The notes beneath the pieces were generated by a model, which searched no databases, was not told the origin of the DNA, and saw only the letters and a program-made list of their open reading frames with translations. Shown here one piece after another: positions 1 through 7,355 of a stretch of 11,820 nucleotides of DNA. Location: the NCBI GenBank assembly GCA_902767355.1, contig CACXHG010000069.1, positions 1 to 11,820 on the forward strand, written 5' to 3'. The stretch's first letter is position 1; the number at the start of each line of letters is the position of its first letter. The position numbers were made by a program, and so were the translations under genes. The stretch comes from an uncultured Bacteroidia bacterium (GTDB lineage Bacteria; Bacteroidota; Bacteroidia; Bacteroidales; UBA932).

Positions 1-2
1 AT

Positions 3-1481
3 TTACTTGCCGATGCAAAAATTCTTGAATATCGAGTCGAGGACTTCATCGGTGGAGACTTCGCCGACGATGGAGCCGAGGCTGTAGAGGGCGTCGCGGA
101 TGTCTTGGGTCACGAGGTCGGTGGGCTGGTTTTCGGTTAGGGAGACACTGGCCTTGAGCAGGGATTCGTAGGCTTCTTTGAGGGCGATGAAGTGCCTGCG
201 GTTGGAGACCAGCACGGATTCGGTGCTCACGTTCACGACGCTCTGGGACGATACCAGCACGGTGCGCAATTCGTCCAGGCCGGTCTGGTTTTTGGCCGAG
301 ATGGGGAGTATGGCAACAGGGGAGAGGCCAAGTGCGCCAGCCAGGTCGGAAACAACGTCGCACACTTTGTCTATATTCTCTTCCGGAGTGATGGATTCCG
401 GGTCGCGGCCCTCGAACAGGCTGGTGACCGCAACGGGTTTTTCGTCTATTTTATTAAGCAGTATTATAAGGCTTTGCTCGGCGCTATTGATATTGGAACT
501 TACGGTCTTGAGAGCGTCTTCAAAGTCGTCTTGACGCGTGTAGTCGAGAACAAGCATGACCACCGAGGCCTGCTTGAGTTTAAAGTAGGTTCTTTCTATG
601 CCGGCTATTTCTATTGTCTCCATCGTACGGCGGATACCCGCAGTATCGATAAAGCGGAAGAGTATTCCGCCGACATTCATGGTGTCTTCGATTGTGTCGC
701 GCGTGGTGCCGGCAATCGAAGAAACTATGGCCCTGTCCTCTCCCAAAAGGGCGTTCAACAAGGTGCTTTTACCGGTATTTGTTGCACCGACAATTGCCAC
801 TGGTACACCGTTTTTAATGGCATTACCTACCTTGAAACTTGAAACAAGTCCGGCGATATGGTCGGTTGTAGCTTTGAGCAGGTCTTTCAGTTGGGTGCGG
901 TCGGCGAACTGGACGTCCTCTTCGCTGAAATCCAGCTCCAGTTCCATCAGGGATACCAGTTTGAGCATCTGGCGCCGCATAAGGGCAAGTTCCTGCGAAA
1001 AACCACCCTTAAGTTGTTTAAGCGCGATTCTGTGCGCAGCTTCTGTTTCACTTGCGATAACATCGGCAACAGCCTCTGCCTGAGCAAGGTCCATTTTGCC
1101 ATTAAGAAATGCGCGCTTAGTGAATTCCCCGGGTTCGGCATATCGGCAGCCATACAGCACCAGCAGGTCCAAAATCTCAGCTACGATATAAGGCGAGGCA
1201 TGGGATGATATCTCCACCATATCCTCTCCTGTATATGAATGCGGCGCCCGATAGACCGACAGCACCACATCGTCCAAAACTTCTCCGACACCCTTCATTA
1301 TTGACCCGAAGCACATGGTATAGCCCTTCATGTCTGCCAGCTTGCGGCCCTTGGGGGAGACGAATATCTTGGAAACAATGTCCAGGGCCTCGGCGCCGCT
1401 GACTCTGATCACGGCGACAGCCCCTTGTCCGGCAACCGTGGCCGGAGCACATATCGTATTGTTATTTAGGTCTTGTAACAT
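3..1481 (-). CDS. mnmE: tRNA uridine-5-carboxymethylaminomethyl modification GTPase MnmE
   Basis: Complete 492-residue protein, the usual size for MnmE (TrmE). With MnmG it installs the (carboxymethyl)aminomethyl group on C5 of wobble uridine in certain tRNAs, in the cytoplasm. Residues 1-120 form the N-terminal tetrahydrofolate-binding/dimerisation domain. A helical domain flanks an inserted G domain whose motifs are all visible: G1 GATNTGKST (232-240), G2 TTRDT (259-263), G3 DTAG (279-282), G4 NKID (343-346) and G5 SAK (395-397). The C-terminus ends in the diagnostic CIGK, with catalytic-type Cys489. The G1 loop has Ala-Thr where many homologues have Pro-Asn, but the lysine and serine needed for nucleotide binding are kept. 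The ATG start at 1481 gives a normal MnmE N-terminus. It lies 18 bp after rlmD and is probably the last of three co-transcribed genes. The stop codon is 3 bases inside the window edge. Confidence 0.97.
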   Translation of the reverse strand: MLQDLNNNTICAPATVAGQGAVAVIRVSGAEALDIVSKIFVSPKGRKLADMKGYTMCFGSIMKGVGEVLDDVVLSVYRAPHSYTGEDMVEISSHASPYIVAEILDLLVLYGCRYAEPGEFTKRAFLNGKMDLAQAEAVADVIASETEAAHRIALKQLKGGFSQELALMRRQMLKLVSLMELELDFSEEDVQFADRTQLKDLLKATTDHIAGLVSSFKVGNAIKNGVPVAIVGATNTGKSTLLNALLGEDRAIVSSIAGTTRDTIEDTMNVGGILFRFIDTAGIRRTMETIEIAGIERTYFKLKQASVVMLVLDYTRQDDFEDALKTVSSNINSAEQSLIILLNKIDEKPVAVTSLFEGRDPESITPEENIDKVCDVVSDLAGALGLSPVAILPISAKNQTGLDELRTVLVSSQSVVNVSTESVLVSNRRHFIALKEAYESLLKASVSLTENQPTDLVTQDIRDALYSLGSIVGEVSTDEVLDSIFKNFCIGK

Positions 1482-1499
1482 AATCGTAATGAATAAAAA

Positions 1500-3017
1500 C
1501 TACGCCTTTCTGGCCATGAAAACCACATTCTCCACGTGGTGAGTCTGCGGGAACATATCCACGGGCTGAACGGCCAGTATATCATAGTCGCCGGCAAAGG
1601 CCTCAAGATCCCTGGCCTGCGAGGCCGGATTGCAGCTCACATAGACTATACGCGCCGGTGCAGCGTCCAGCAACACTTTGGCAACATCGGGGTGGATACC
1701 GGCGCGCGGTGGATCAAGTATAACTGTAGATGGCCTACCATTTGCCTGTATGAAAGAAGGATTTAAAATATCTTTCATATCACCGGCATAAAACACCGTG
1801 TTATTTACATTATTCAACTTTGCGTTGCTCCGGGCATCTTCTATAGCTTCCGGAACATACTCGATACCGACAACCTTGGAAGCTATGCCGGACAAAAAGA
1901 GCGCAATGGTACCGGTGCCGGTGTACAAGTCGTAGATAACAGGATTATCCGGAACCGTAACATATTTTTTATCAGAAGACAAGCCGCGCTCATCTTTAGC
2001 AAAACTACGCACAACGCTGTACAGGCGATATGCCTGGGCGCTATTGGTCTGATAGAACGACTTGGGACCGATCTTGAAGCGGAGATTCTCCATCTGCTCA
2101 TAGATGCAGTCGCGACCATGCCAAACGTGGGTCTCGAGATCGTTTATAGAGTCATTCTTCTTGCTGTTAATCACATAGTTCAGAGATGTGATCTGCGGAA
2201 ACTCTTTCACTAAAGCATCGAGCAATAAAGCCGCTGCAGAAGAGGGAAGGAGAGTTGCAGCAGAGGCTGCAATGGGGTCGCCGGCATCTGCAGGGACAAG
2301 CGACTGCGCCAGTGCTTCCGGCCCGAACACCACGGTAAGCATAAGCTCTGAGGTCGATGCCGTGCGCACGATGACGGTGCGCATAAGCCCAGTCTGCTCG
2401 CGCAGGTCAAAGAACGACAGGCCGTGCTGCCGGGCATAACTGCGCACAAAATTGCGGATGGCGTTGGACGGCTCGTCCTGCAGGTGGCAATACTGGATAT
2501 CCAGCACCTTGTCGAACATTCCGCCCACGTGAAAGCCCAGACCGCAGCGGTCATCGGCCGAAACGGCCTCCGGATCTTCTCCGCGCAGCAGCCAGCGGCG
2601 GGAAGAGAAGGTGAATTCCAGTTTATTTCTATAAAAATATATTTTTTCGCTACCCAGTATGGGAGATATTTCCGGCAACTGGAGATGGCCGATGCGAGTG
2701 AGCTGATCCACCACCTGCTGCTGTTTGGCGGCAAGCTGCATCTGATAGGGGAGTATCTGCCACTTGCAGCCACCGCAGTCGCCGTAGTGCTGGCAAACGG
2801 GCTGCAGGCGGGAAGGGGATGGGGAAACGATTCGCTTAAGGTAACCTTCCATATATCCCTTGCGCACGCGGGTAACCTGCACATCCACCACATCCCCGGG
2901 CACTGTCTGCGGCACAAACAAAACCTTGCCGTCTATGTGTGCAAGGCAGTTGCCTTCGGCCGCAACGGTTTCTATCAGTACATTCTCAAGCAGTGGCTTA
3001 TCTTTTTTCCTTGCCAT
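1500..3017 (-). CDS. rlmD: 23S rRNA (uracil-5-)-methyltransferase RlmD/RumA family
   Basis: SAM-dependent methyltransferase of the RumA/TrmA family, 505 residues. By family it forms m5U in 23S rRNA (U1939 in E. coli numbering). From the ATG at 3017: a TRAM RNA-binding domain at about residues 5-64; iron-sulfur cysteines C75, C81 and C84 (the CGGC motif) plus C177; a SAM loop YDLYTGTGT (about 362-370); DPPRAG (435-440); the catalytic cysteine in SCNP (C462); and the proton-abstracting Glu near the end in the HHVEN motif. A TTG codon at 3023 would add two residues but overlaps the rarA stop, so I prefer the ATG, which lies 2 bp after that stop. An Ala/Leu-rich stretch at about residues 236-266 is not part of the common core. 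Bacteroidota often carry more than one RumA-like paralogue, so the exact target uridine is inferred. Confidence 0.93.
   Translation of the reverse strand: MARKKDKPLLENVLIETVAAEGNCLAHIDGKVLFVPQTVPGDVVDVQVTRVRKGYMEGYLKRIVSPSPSRLQPVCQHYGDCGGCKWQILPYQMQLAAKQQQVVDQLTRIGHLQLPEISPILGSEKIYFYRNKLEFTFSSRRWLLRGEDPEAVSADDRCGLGFHVGGMFDKVLDIQYCHLQDEPSNAIRNFVRSYARQHGLSFFDLREQTGLMRTVIVRTASTSELMLTVVFGPEALAQSLVPADAGDPIAASAATLLPSSAAALLLDALVKEFPQITSLNYVINSKKNDSINDLETHVWHGRDCIYEQMENLRFKIGPKSFYQTNSAQAYRLYSVVRSFAKDERGLSSDKKYVTVPDNPVIYDLYTGTGTIALFLSGIASKVVGIEYVPEAIEDARSNAKLNNVNNTVFYAGDMKDILNPSFIQANGRPSTVILDPPRAGIHPDVAKVLLDAAPARIVYVSCNPASQARDLEAFAGDYDILAVQPVDMFPQTHHVENVVFMARKA
2220..2318 (-). other. Ala-rich insertion within RlmD
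   Basis: Between the strand ending in VVFG and the conserved segment FPQITSLNYVIN, this protein carries about 30 residues rich in Ala, Ser, Leu and Pro. In the RlmD homologues I know, a much shorter linker joins the two. It looks like an in-frame lineage-specific loop and all catalytic motifs on both sides are intact. The homologue comparison is from memory. Confidence 0.4.
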
Positions 3018-3019
3018 AA

Positions 3020-4321
3020 TCAATAATCGTATTTATCTCCCCAGAGGCGCTTCATACGCTCGCGTATGGGCGCTTCCTTGCTGTTTTCGCCCGGGTCGTA
3101 GAACTTGGTGCCGGAGAGTTCCTCGGGCAGGAATTCCTGGTTTACAAAGTTCCCCTCGAAGTCGTGGGCGTATTTATAGTCCTTGGCATAGCCCAGATCC
3201 TTCATGAGCGACGTGGGCGCGTTGCGCAGATGCAGCGGGACGGGGAGGGGAGTTCCGTTCTGGACCGCTGCCAAGGCAGTATCTATGGCCATATAGGCGC
3301 TGTTGCTCTTGGGGCTTGTGGCCAGATAGATGCAGGTTTCGGCCAGGATGATGCGCGCCTCCGGCATGCCGACCTGATGCACCGCGTCGAAGCATGCCTG
3401 CGCCAGAAGGGCCGCGTTGGGATTGGCCAGCCCCACGTCTTCGCTGGCCAGAATCAGCATACGGCGGGCTATAAAGAGCGGATCTTCGCCGCCGGCCAGC
3501 ATGCGCGCCATCCAATAAATGGCTCCGTTGGGGTCGCTGCCGCGCATACTTTTTATAAAGGCAGATATGATATCGTAGTGCTGCTCACCGTTCTTGTCGT
3601 AGAGAGCAATGTTTTCCTGAAGTATGTCGGTGACGGTTTTATTGTCTATAACCACCTCTGAAGCAGCAATTTGGTTCATGCAAACCAACTCCAGGATATT
3701 GAGCAGCTTGCGGCCGTCGCCACCGCTGAAACGGAACAGGGCCTCTTTCTCTAAAACCTTGACATTTAGCCTTTTAAGCTCTTCATCCCGAGCCAAAGCG
3801 CGCTGCAGCAGCACGTCTAAATCCTTAGCCTCCAGCGACTTGAATACATACACACGGCAGCGGGAAAGCAACGGGCTTATGACTTCGAACGAAGGATTCT
3901 CTGTGGTGGCGCCGATGAGCACCACGGTGCCGCTTTCCACGGCGCCCAGAAGGGCATCCTGCTGAGATTTGTTGAAACGGTGAATCTCGTCTATAAAGAG
4001 AATCGGCGCCCCGTGAACGGCAAACATGCGGCCAGACGAGGCCTTGGCTATGACGTCGCGCACATCCTTGACGCCGCTGGTCACGGCAGAGAGCGTGTAA
4101 AACTCGCGGTCGAGCGTGTGGGCAATGATTCTGGCCAGCGTGGTCTTGCCGCAGCCAGGAGGACCCCATAGGATGAACGACGACATAATGCCGCTTTCAA
4201 TCATCTTGCGGATGACTGCGCCAGGGCCAAGGAGATGCTGCTGGCCGACAAAATCGTCGAGGCTGGCGGGTCGCATCCGCTCGGCGAGCGGCATGGTGTT
4301 TATCTGAAGATTTTCATCCAT
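3020..4321 (-). CDS. rarA: Replication-associated recombination protein A (RarA/MgsA), AAA+ ATPase
   Basis: Complete 433-residue AAA+ ATPase of the RarA/MgsA/WRNIP1 family, related to clamp-loader subunits and RuvB. It acts at stalled replication forks and binds single-strand/duplex junctions. Visible motifs: the FVGQQHLLGPG start of the AAA domain (24-34), Walker A GPPGCGKTT (53-61), Walker B LFIDEIH (108-114) followed by the family-typical RFNKSQQD, sensor 1 GATTENPS (137-144) and the SRCR arginine finger (R154). The C-terminal half carries the RarA signature regions SMRGSDPNGAIYW (258-270) and YAHDFEGNFV (384-393), which belong to the tetramerisation part. The ATG at 4321 gives a standard N-terminus. 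The stop overlaps the rlmD start region, so the two are probably translated together. I found no convincing -7 box of its own upstream. Confidence 0.96.
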   Translation of the reverse strand: MDENLQINTMPLAERMRPASLDDFVGQQHLLGPGAVIRKMIESGIMSSFILWGPPGCGKTTLARIIAHTLDREFYTLSAVTSGVKDVRDVIAKASSGRMFAVHGAPILFIDEIHRFNKSQQDALLGAVESGTVVLIGATTENPSFEVISPLLSRCRVYVFKSLEAKDLDVLLQRALARDEELKRLNVKVLEKEALFRFSGGDGRKLLNILELVCMNQIAASEVVIDNKTVTDILQENIALYDKNGEQHYDIISAFIKSMRGSDPNGAIYWMARMLAGGEDPLFIARRMLILASEDVGLANPNAALLAQACFDAVHQVGMPEARIILAETCIYLATSPKSNSAYMAIDTALAAVQNGTPLPVPLHLRNAPTSLMKDLGYAKDYKYAHDFEGNFVNQEFLPEELSGTKFYDPGENSKEAPIRERMKRLWGDKYDY

Positions 4322-4367
4322 AGGGGCGTTCCTGAAATTTCTATTTTACATAATATAAATTGTGTTA

Positions 4368-4398
4368 AAAACGCCCAAGCACGAAGCCAGGGCGTTTT
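4368..4398 (-). terminator. Intrinsic terminator after potD
   Basis: Perfect 9-bp stem: AAAACGCCC (4368-4376) pairs with GGGCGTTTT (4390-4398) around a 13-nt loop. Read on the minus strand, the hairpin starts about 9 nt after the potD stop codon and ends in a run of five T, as expected for a Rho-independent terminator closing the pot operon. It lies 46 bp upstream of rarA. Confidence 0.75.
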
Positions 4399-4407
4399 CA
4401 AGCACAT

Positions 4408-5727
4408 TTAGCGGCGACGGCGGGAGTTTTTACCGCTGTATTTCTTGGTCGAATGCGACGATTTGCGCATGCGGGCAATCAGCAATGCAATGATTGCCAG
4501 AGCAGCGACTGCAAGTATTATGATCGTCGTGAAGTTCATGGTATTGCCCTTGACACCGGACCACATGGAAACCAGGTCGGCGGTGTGCTCGCCCCAGTCA
4601 TGTTCGATTGTGCTGCGGGAAATGGTTTCCTTGTCGGGATAAAGCACAGGATCGAGTTTTACTGAAGTAGCCTCAGGTCCGAAGAAATAGCTTACGTCTA
4701 TGGGCTCGCGGTCTTCCTCGATGAACGCCTCCATAACCTCGGGAGCGCCGGATGCTGATACATAGCCTGTTACATCGACATTGCGGATCACGATGTCCGG
4801 ACGGCTCATAAAGTTGATCCAGTATTTGGCAGCCTTGACGTTCTGGGCATATTTGGGAATTACCCAGCCGTCGAACCAAACCGTAAAGCCCTCTTTAGGA
4901 CATACATAGCGCAGGTCAACGCCGACATCTGCACCTTCTTTGATGGCCCATACGGCATCACCGCTCCATGTCAGGTTGAGCCAGCCGAGCTCCTGTGTCA
5001 TCTGATCCTTGCCAAAATCGGCCTCCCAGCCGGCTACAAGCTCTTTAACCTGCTTCATAAAGCCCTCAACAGCAGCCAGATCCTCTTCGCAGGTGTAGTT
5101 CATCAGCTCGTCGGCAGTGACTCTCCCCTCCTCTATGTCTTTCTGGTGCAGATAGAGGATTATCTGAGAGTAAACGTCTCTGGGAGCGTCTTTTATGAAG
5201 ATTTTATCGGCGAATTTGGGGTTGCGGATGACATCCCAGCTGGAAGCCTCTTCGTCGGTCACATACTTGGCGTTGTAAAGGATGCCGGTGGTGCCCCACA
5301 TATAGCCCACAGCGTAGTCATTGGCATTCTTGCCGCCGCACTGCAGTTTGTCGAACATGGCACGCACATAGGGCGAAAGATTGGCGTCGATATAATTGGG
5401 CGTATCGCCGAAATCGCGGTCAAGAGGCAGCAGCATGTCGTTCTGGATCATCCTCTCGATGATGTAGTCAGAGGGGCATACCACATCAAAATCTTCGTGG
5501 CCGCGCTCTATTTTGGAGAGCATGGTCTCGTTGATGTCAAAGGTCTGGTAGATAACCTTGACCTTCTCCCCTGTCTGCTCTTCGTACCAGCTCTCGAACT
5601 CTTCGATGGCGGTCTCGTCGATGTAGTCAGACCAGTTGTAAACTTTGAGTACGGTGCTGCGGTCGGCCTTGCAGCCTGCAAACAGCAGCATTGCAGCCAA
5701 AGCTGCAAAGGAAAACAATCTTTTCAT
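4408..5727 (-). CDS. potD: Spermidine/putrescine-binding lipoprotein PotD with C-terminal membrane anchor
   Basis: Substrate-binding protein of the polyamine ABC importer, 439 residues from the ATG at 5727 (E. coli PotD is about 348). That start is 1 bp after the potC stop and directly yields a lipoprotein signal, with lipobox LFAGC and lipidated Cys19. A longer reading from 5805 lies inside potC and is rejected. Polyamine-pocket candidates by alignment from memory: W32 and Y35 (NWSDY), the CPSDY loop (84-88), D180/D184, W254, and W284/D286 (WFDG). Unusually, the protein continues past the normal fold into a hydrophobic helix (about 399-418) and a basic tail ending in four Arg. This predicts a second, inner-membrane anchor with a cytoplasmic C-terminus. 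It is the last gene of potABCD and is followed by a terminator. Confidence 0.94.
   Translation of the reverse strand: MKRLFSFAALAAMLLFAGCKADRSTVLKVYNWSDYIDETAIEEFESWYEEQTGEKVKVIYQTFDINETMLSKIERGHEDFDVVCPSDYIIERMIQNDMLLPLDRDFGDTPNYIDANLSPYVRAMFDKLQCGGKNANDYAVGYMWGTTGILYNAKYVTDEEASSWDVIRNPKFADKIFIKDAPRDVYSQIILYLHQKDIEEGRVTADELMNYTCEEDLAAVEGFMKQVKELVAGWEADFGKDQMTQELGWLNLTWSGDAVWAIKEGADVGVDLRYVCPKEGFTVWFDGWVIPKYAQNVKAAKYWINFMSRPDIVIRNVDVTGYVSASGAPEVMEAFIEEDREPIDVSYFFGPEATSVKLDPVLYPDKETISRSTIEHDWGEHTADLVSMWSGVKGNTMNFTTIIILAVAALAIIALLIARMRKSSHSTKKYSGKNSRRRR
4411..4533 (-). other. PotD C-terminal transmembrane helix and polybasic tail
   Basis: Codons 399-439 of PotD. About 20 uninterrupted hydrophobic residues (Ile, Leu, Ala, Val) are followed by RMRK and a Lys/Ser/Arg-rich tail ending RRRR. 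By the positive-inside rule the tail would be cytoplasmic and the binding domain periplasmic. The shape also loosely resembles C-terminal sorting signals (a hydrophobic helix plus a basic cluster). I see no PEP, LPXTG or Gly-Gly recognition motif just before it, so simple anchoring is more likely. Confidence 0.8.
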
Positions 5728-5728
5728 T

Positions 5729-6541
5729 TTACTTTGATAAAGCTTTTTTCTTTGCCGCGCGCTCCTGCCGTATGTTGATAAACACGAGCAACGCGAAAAC
5801 AACAATAAATATAATGGTCATCAGAGGCCTGAGCTCGGGCGTAAGACCGCCTTTGCGGGCATCTGTATAGATATAAGTCGACAAGGTCTCCAGACCGACG
5901 GTGCCGCGGGTGAAGAAGGTCACGGCAAAATCGTCGAGAGACATCGTGAACGACAGGATGAAGCCGGTGATCATTCCGGGCAGCAGCTGCGGAATCATGA
6001 CTTTCCAGAGCGCCTGGCCGGGAGTGGCGCCCAGATCGAGAGCCGCCTCGTAGGTATTGGAGCTCATCTGATGCAGCTTGGGCAGCACATTGAGCACCAC
6101 ATAAGGCGTGCAGAATGTTATATGAGCCAGGATCACAGACACATAACCCTGCGAAATGCCAAGAAACACGAACAGCAGGAACAGGGATACACCGGTGATC
6201 ACGTCCGGATTGACCATAGGGATGTTGTTGAGGAACATCGTGACGTTCTTGCTGCGGCCGTGAGAGTAAAAGATACCTATGGCTGCCAGGGTTCCGAGCA
6301 AGGTTGCCGCAAGGGCAGCTATAAGGGCTATGAACAGCGTGTTGTACACGGCATTCATCAGCGAGCCGGCAGCCCCCTGCATCGTGCCGGAAAACAGGTT
6401 GCTGTAAAGCTTGGTGGAAAAACCGGTCCAGTTGCCAAGCACCTTGCTCTCCGTAAAGGACGATACGGCTATGAAGATAAGCGGGGCGTAGAGCAGCAGC
6501 AGTATCAGGCCCAGATATATGCGTGCGAAAAGTTTTTTCAT
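5729..6541 (-). CDS. potC: Spermidine/putrescine ABC transporter permease PotC
   Basis: Inner-membrane permease, 270 residues, the usual length for PotC. It pairs with PotB to form the polyamine channel. About six transmembrane segments are visible, starting with residues 8-28 (LGLILLLLYAPLIFIA) and ending at about 240-257. The ABC permease EAA loop is YEAALDLGATPGQALWKVMI (about 164-183), which docks onto PotA. NNIPMVNPDVITG and SFTMSLDDFAVTFF are typical of PotC. The C-terminus is a Lys/Arg-rich cytoplasmic tail. The ATG at 6541 lies 4 bp after the potB stop, and the TAA stop is 1 bp before the potD ATG, so the genes are tightly coupled in one operon. Confidence 0.95.
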   Translation of the reverse strand: MKKLFARIYLGLILLLLYAPLIFIAVSSFTESKVLGNWTGFSTKLYSNLFSGTMQGAAGSLMNAVYNTLFIALIAALAATLLGTLAAIGIFYSHGRSKNVTMFLNNIPMVNPDVITGVSLFLLFVFLGISQGYVSVILAHITFCTPYVVLNVLPKLHQMSSNTYEAALDLGATPGQALWKVMIPQLLPGMITGFILSFTMSLDDFAVTFFTRGTVGLETLSTYIYTDARKGGLTPELRPLMTIIFIVVFALLVFINIRQERAAKKKALSK

Positions 6542-6545
6542 AGGG

Positions 6546-7343
6546 CTATATCAGACCGCCTCCCGCCGGTGCCTCCTCTTCCCCACTGCCTGTCAGCAGG
6601 GTCGAGATACCAATGATTATCAGCATAATGAAAGACAGGGCGGCACCATAGTTCCACATGGAAGAGTTGATATTCTCCTGGATTATGGTACCAAAGAGCT
6701 TTATCTTGTTGTTGGTCAAGAACTCGGAGATTGCAAAAGTGCTCACGGTGGGCATGAACACCATCATGATGCCGCTGGTAATGCCGGGCATGGACAGCGG
6801 CAGGGTCACATTCATGAACACGTTGGCCGGCTTTGCCCCAAGGTCCTGGGCAGCCTCGGCGTAGGAAGGATCCATCCTGCGTAGGACATTGTAGATGGGA
6901 TAAATCATAAACGGCAGGTAGTCATAGACCATACCGAAAAGCAGAGTGCCCTTGCCCAGGGTAATTCCCAGCATATTGAACAGATCGGCCGTGGCCAGGG
7001 TTCGCATCAGGGCGTTTATCCACATCGGCAGGATGAAGATGATGATGGTCACGCCGCTGCGGTTGAACTTGTTGTTGGCAAGTATCCACGCCACCGGATA
7101 GCCCAGCAGCAGGCAGATGAGCGTGTTCTCGATGGCGATCTCTATGGATACGGCAAAGGTGCTCAGGGCATCGGAGTCGCCGAAGAAACGGGTGATGTTG
7201 GCCAGTGTAAACCGGCCGGACTCGTCGATAAAGGCGTACGCCATTATCAGAATCAGGGGCAAGGCCACGAAGAGTATCAGAAACACCGTGTAAGGGATAC
7301 TCCAGTTGCTGCGCTTGCCTATTATGTTGCTAAGCTTGGCCAT
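6546..7343 (-). CDS. potB: Spermidine/putrescine ABC transporter permease PotB
   Basis: Inner-membrane permease, 265 residues, the PotB partner of PotC. It has about six hydrophobic segments, beginning at residues 17-37 and ending near 235-250. The EAA loop is YAEAAQDLGAKPANVFMNVT (161-180), followed by LPLSMPGI. PMWINALMRTLA and the stretch FMPTVSTFAISEFL (about 196-209) are typical of PotB. The C-terminus ends in an acidic then Gly-rich tail (GEEEAPAGGG). The ATG at 7343 follows the potA stop by 12 bp and its own stop precedes potC by 4 bp. It is assigned PotB rather than PotC from gene order and from the length and sequence of the N-terminus. Confidence 0.95.
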   Translation of the reverse strand: MAKLSNIIGKRSNWSIPYTVFLILFVALPLILIMAYAFIDESGRFTLANITRFFGDSDALSTFAVSIEIAIENTLICLLLGYPVAWILANNKFNRSGVTIIIFILPMWINALMRTLATADLFNMLGITLGKGTLLFGMVYDYLPFMIYPIYNVLRRMDPSYAEAAQDLGAKPANVFMNVTLPLSMPGITSGIMMVFMPTVSTFAISEFLTNNKIKLFGTIIQENINSSMWNYGAALSFIMLIIIGISTLLTGSGEEEAPAGGGLI

Positions 7344-7355
7344 CTTTCCTGTGCC

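Noticed and set aside
192..842. A 216-codon open frame antisense to mnmE
   Set aside because: It covers the MnmE G domain on the opposite strand and shows no motifs.
4331..4366. Possible rarA promoter (TATATTATG-like sequence on the minus strand)
   Set aside because: It misses the TTTG half of the -7 consensus, and the AT-rich spacer makes partial matches likely by chance.
5728..5805. Upstream extension of potD by 26 codons
   Set aside because: It would overlap potC and put a charged, non-signal sequence before a perfect lipoprotein signal that starts at 5727.
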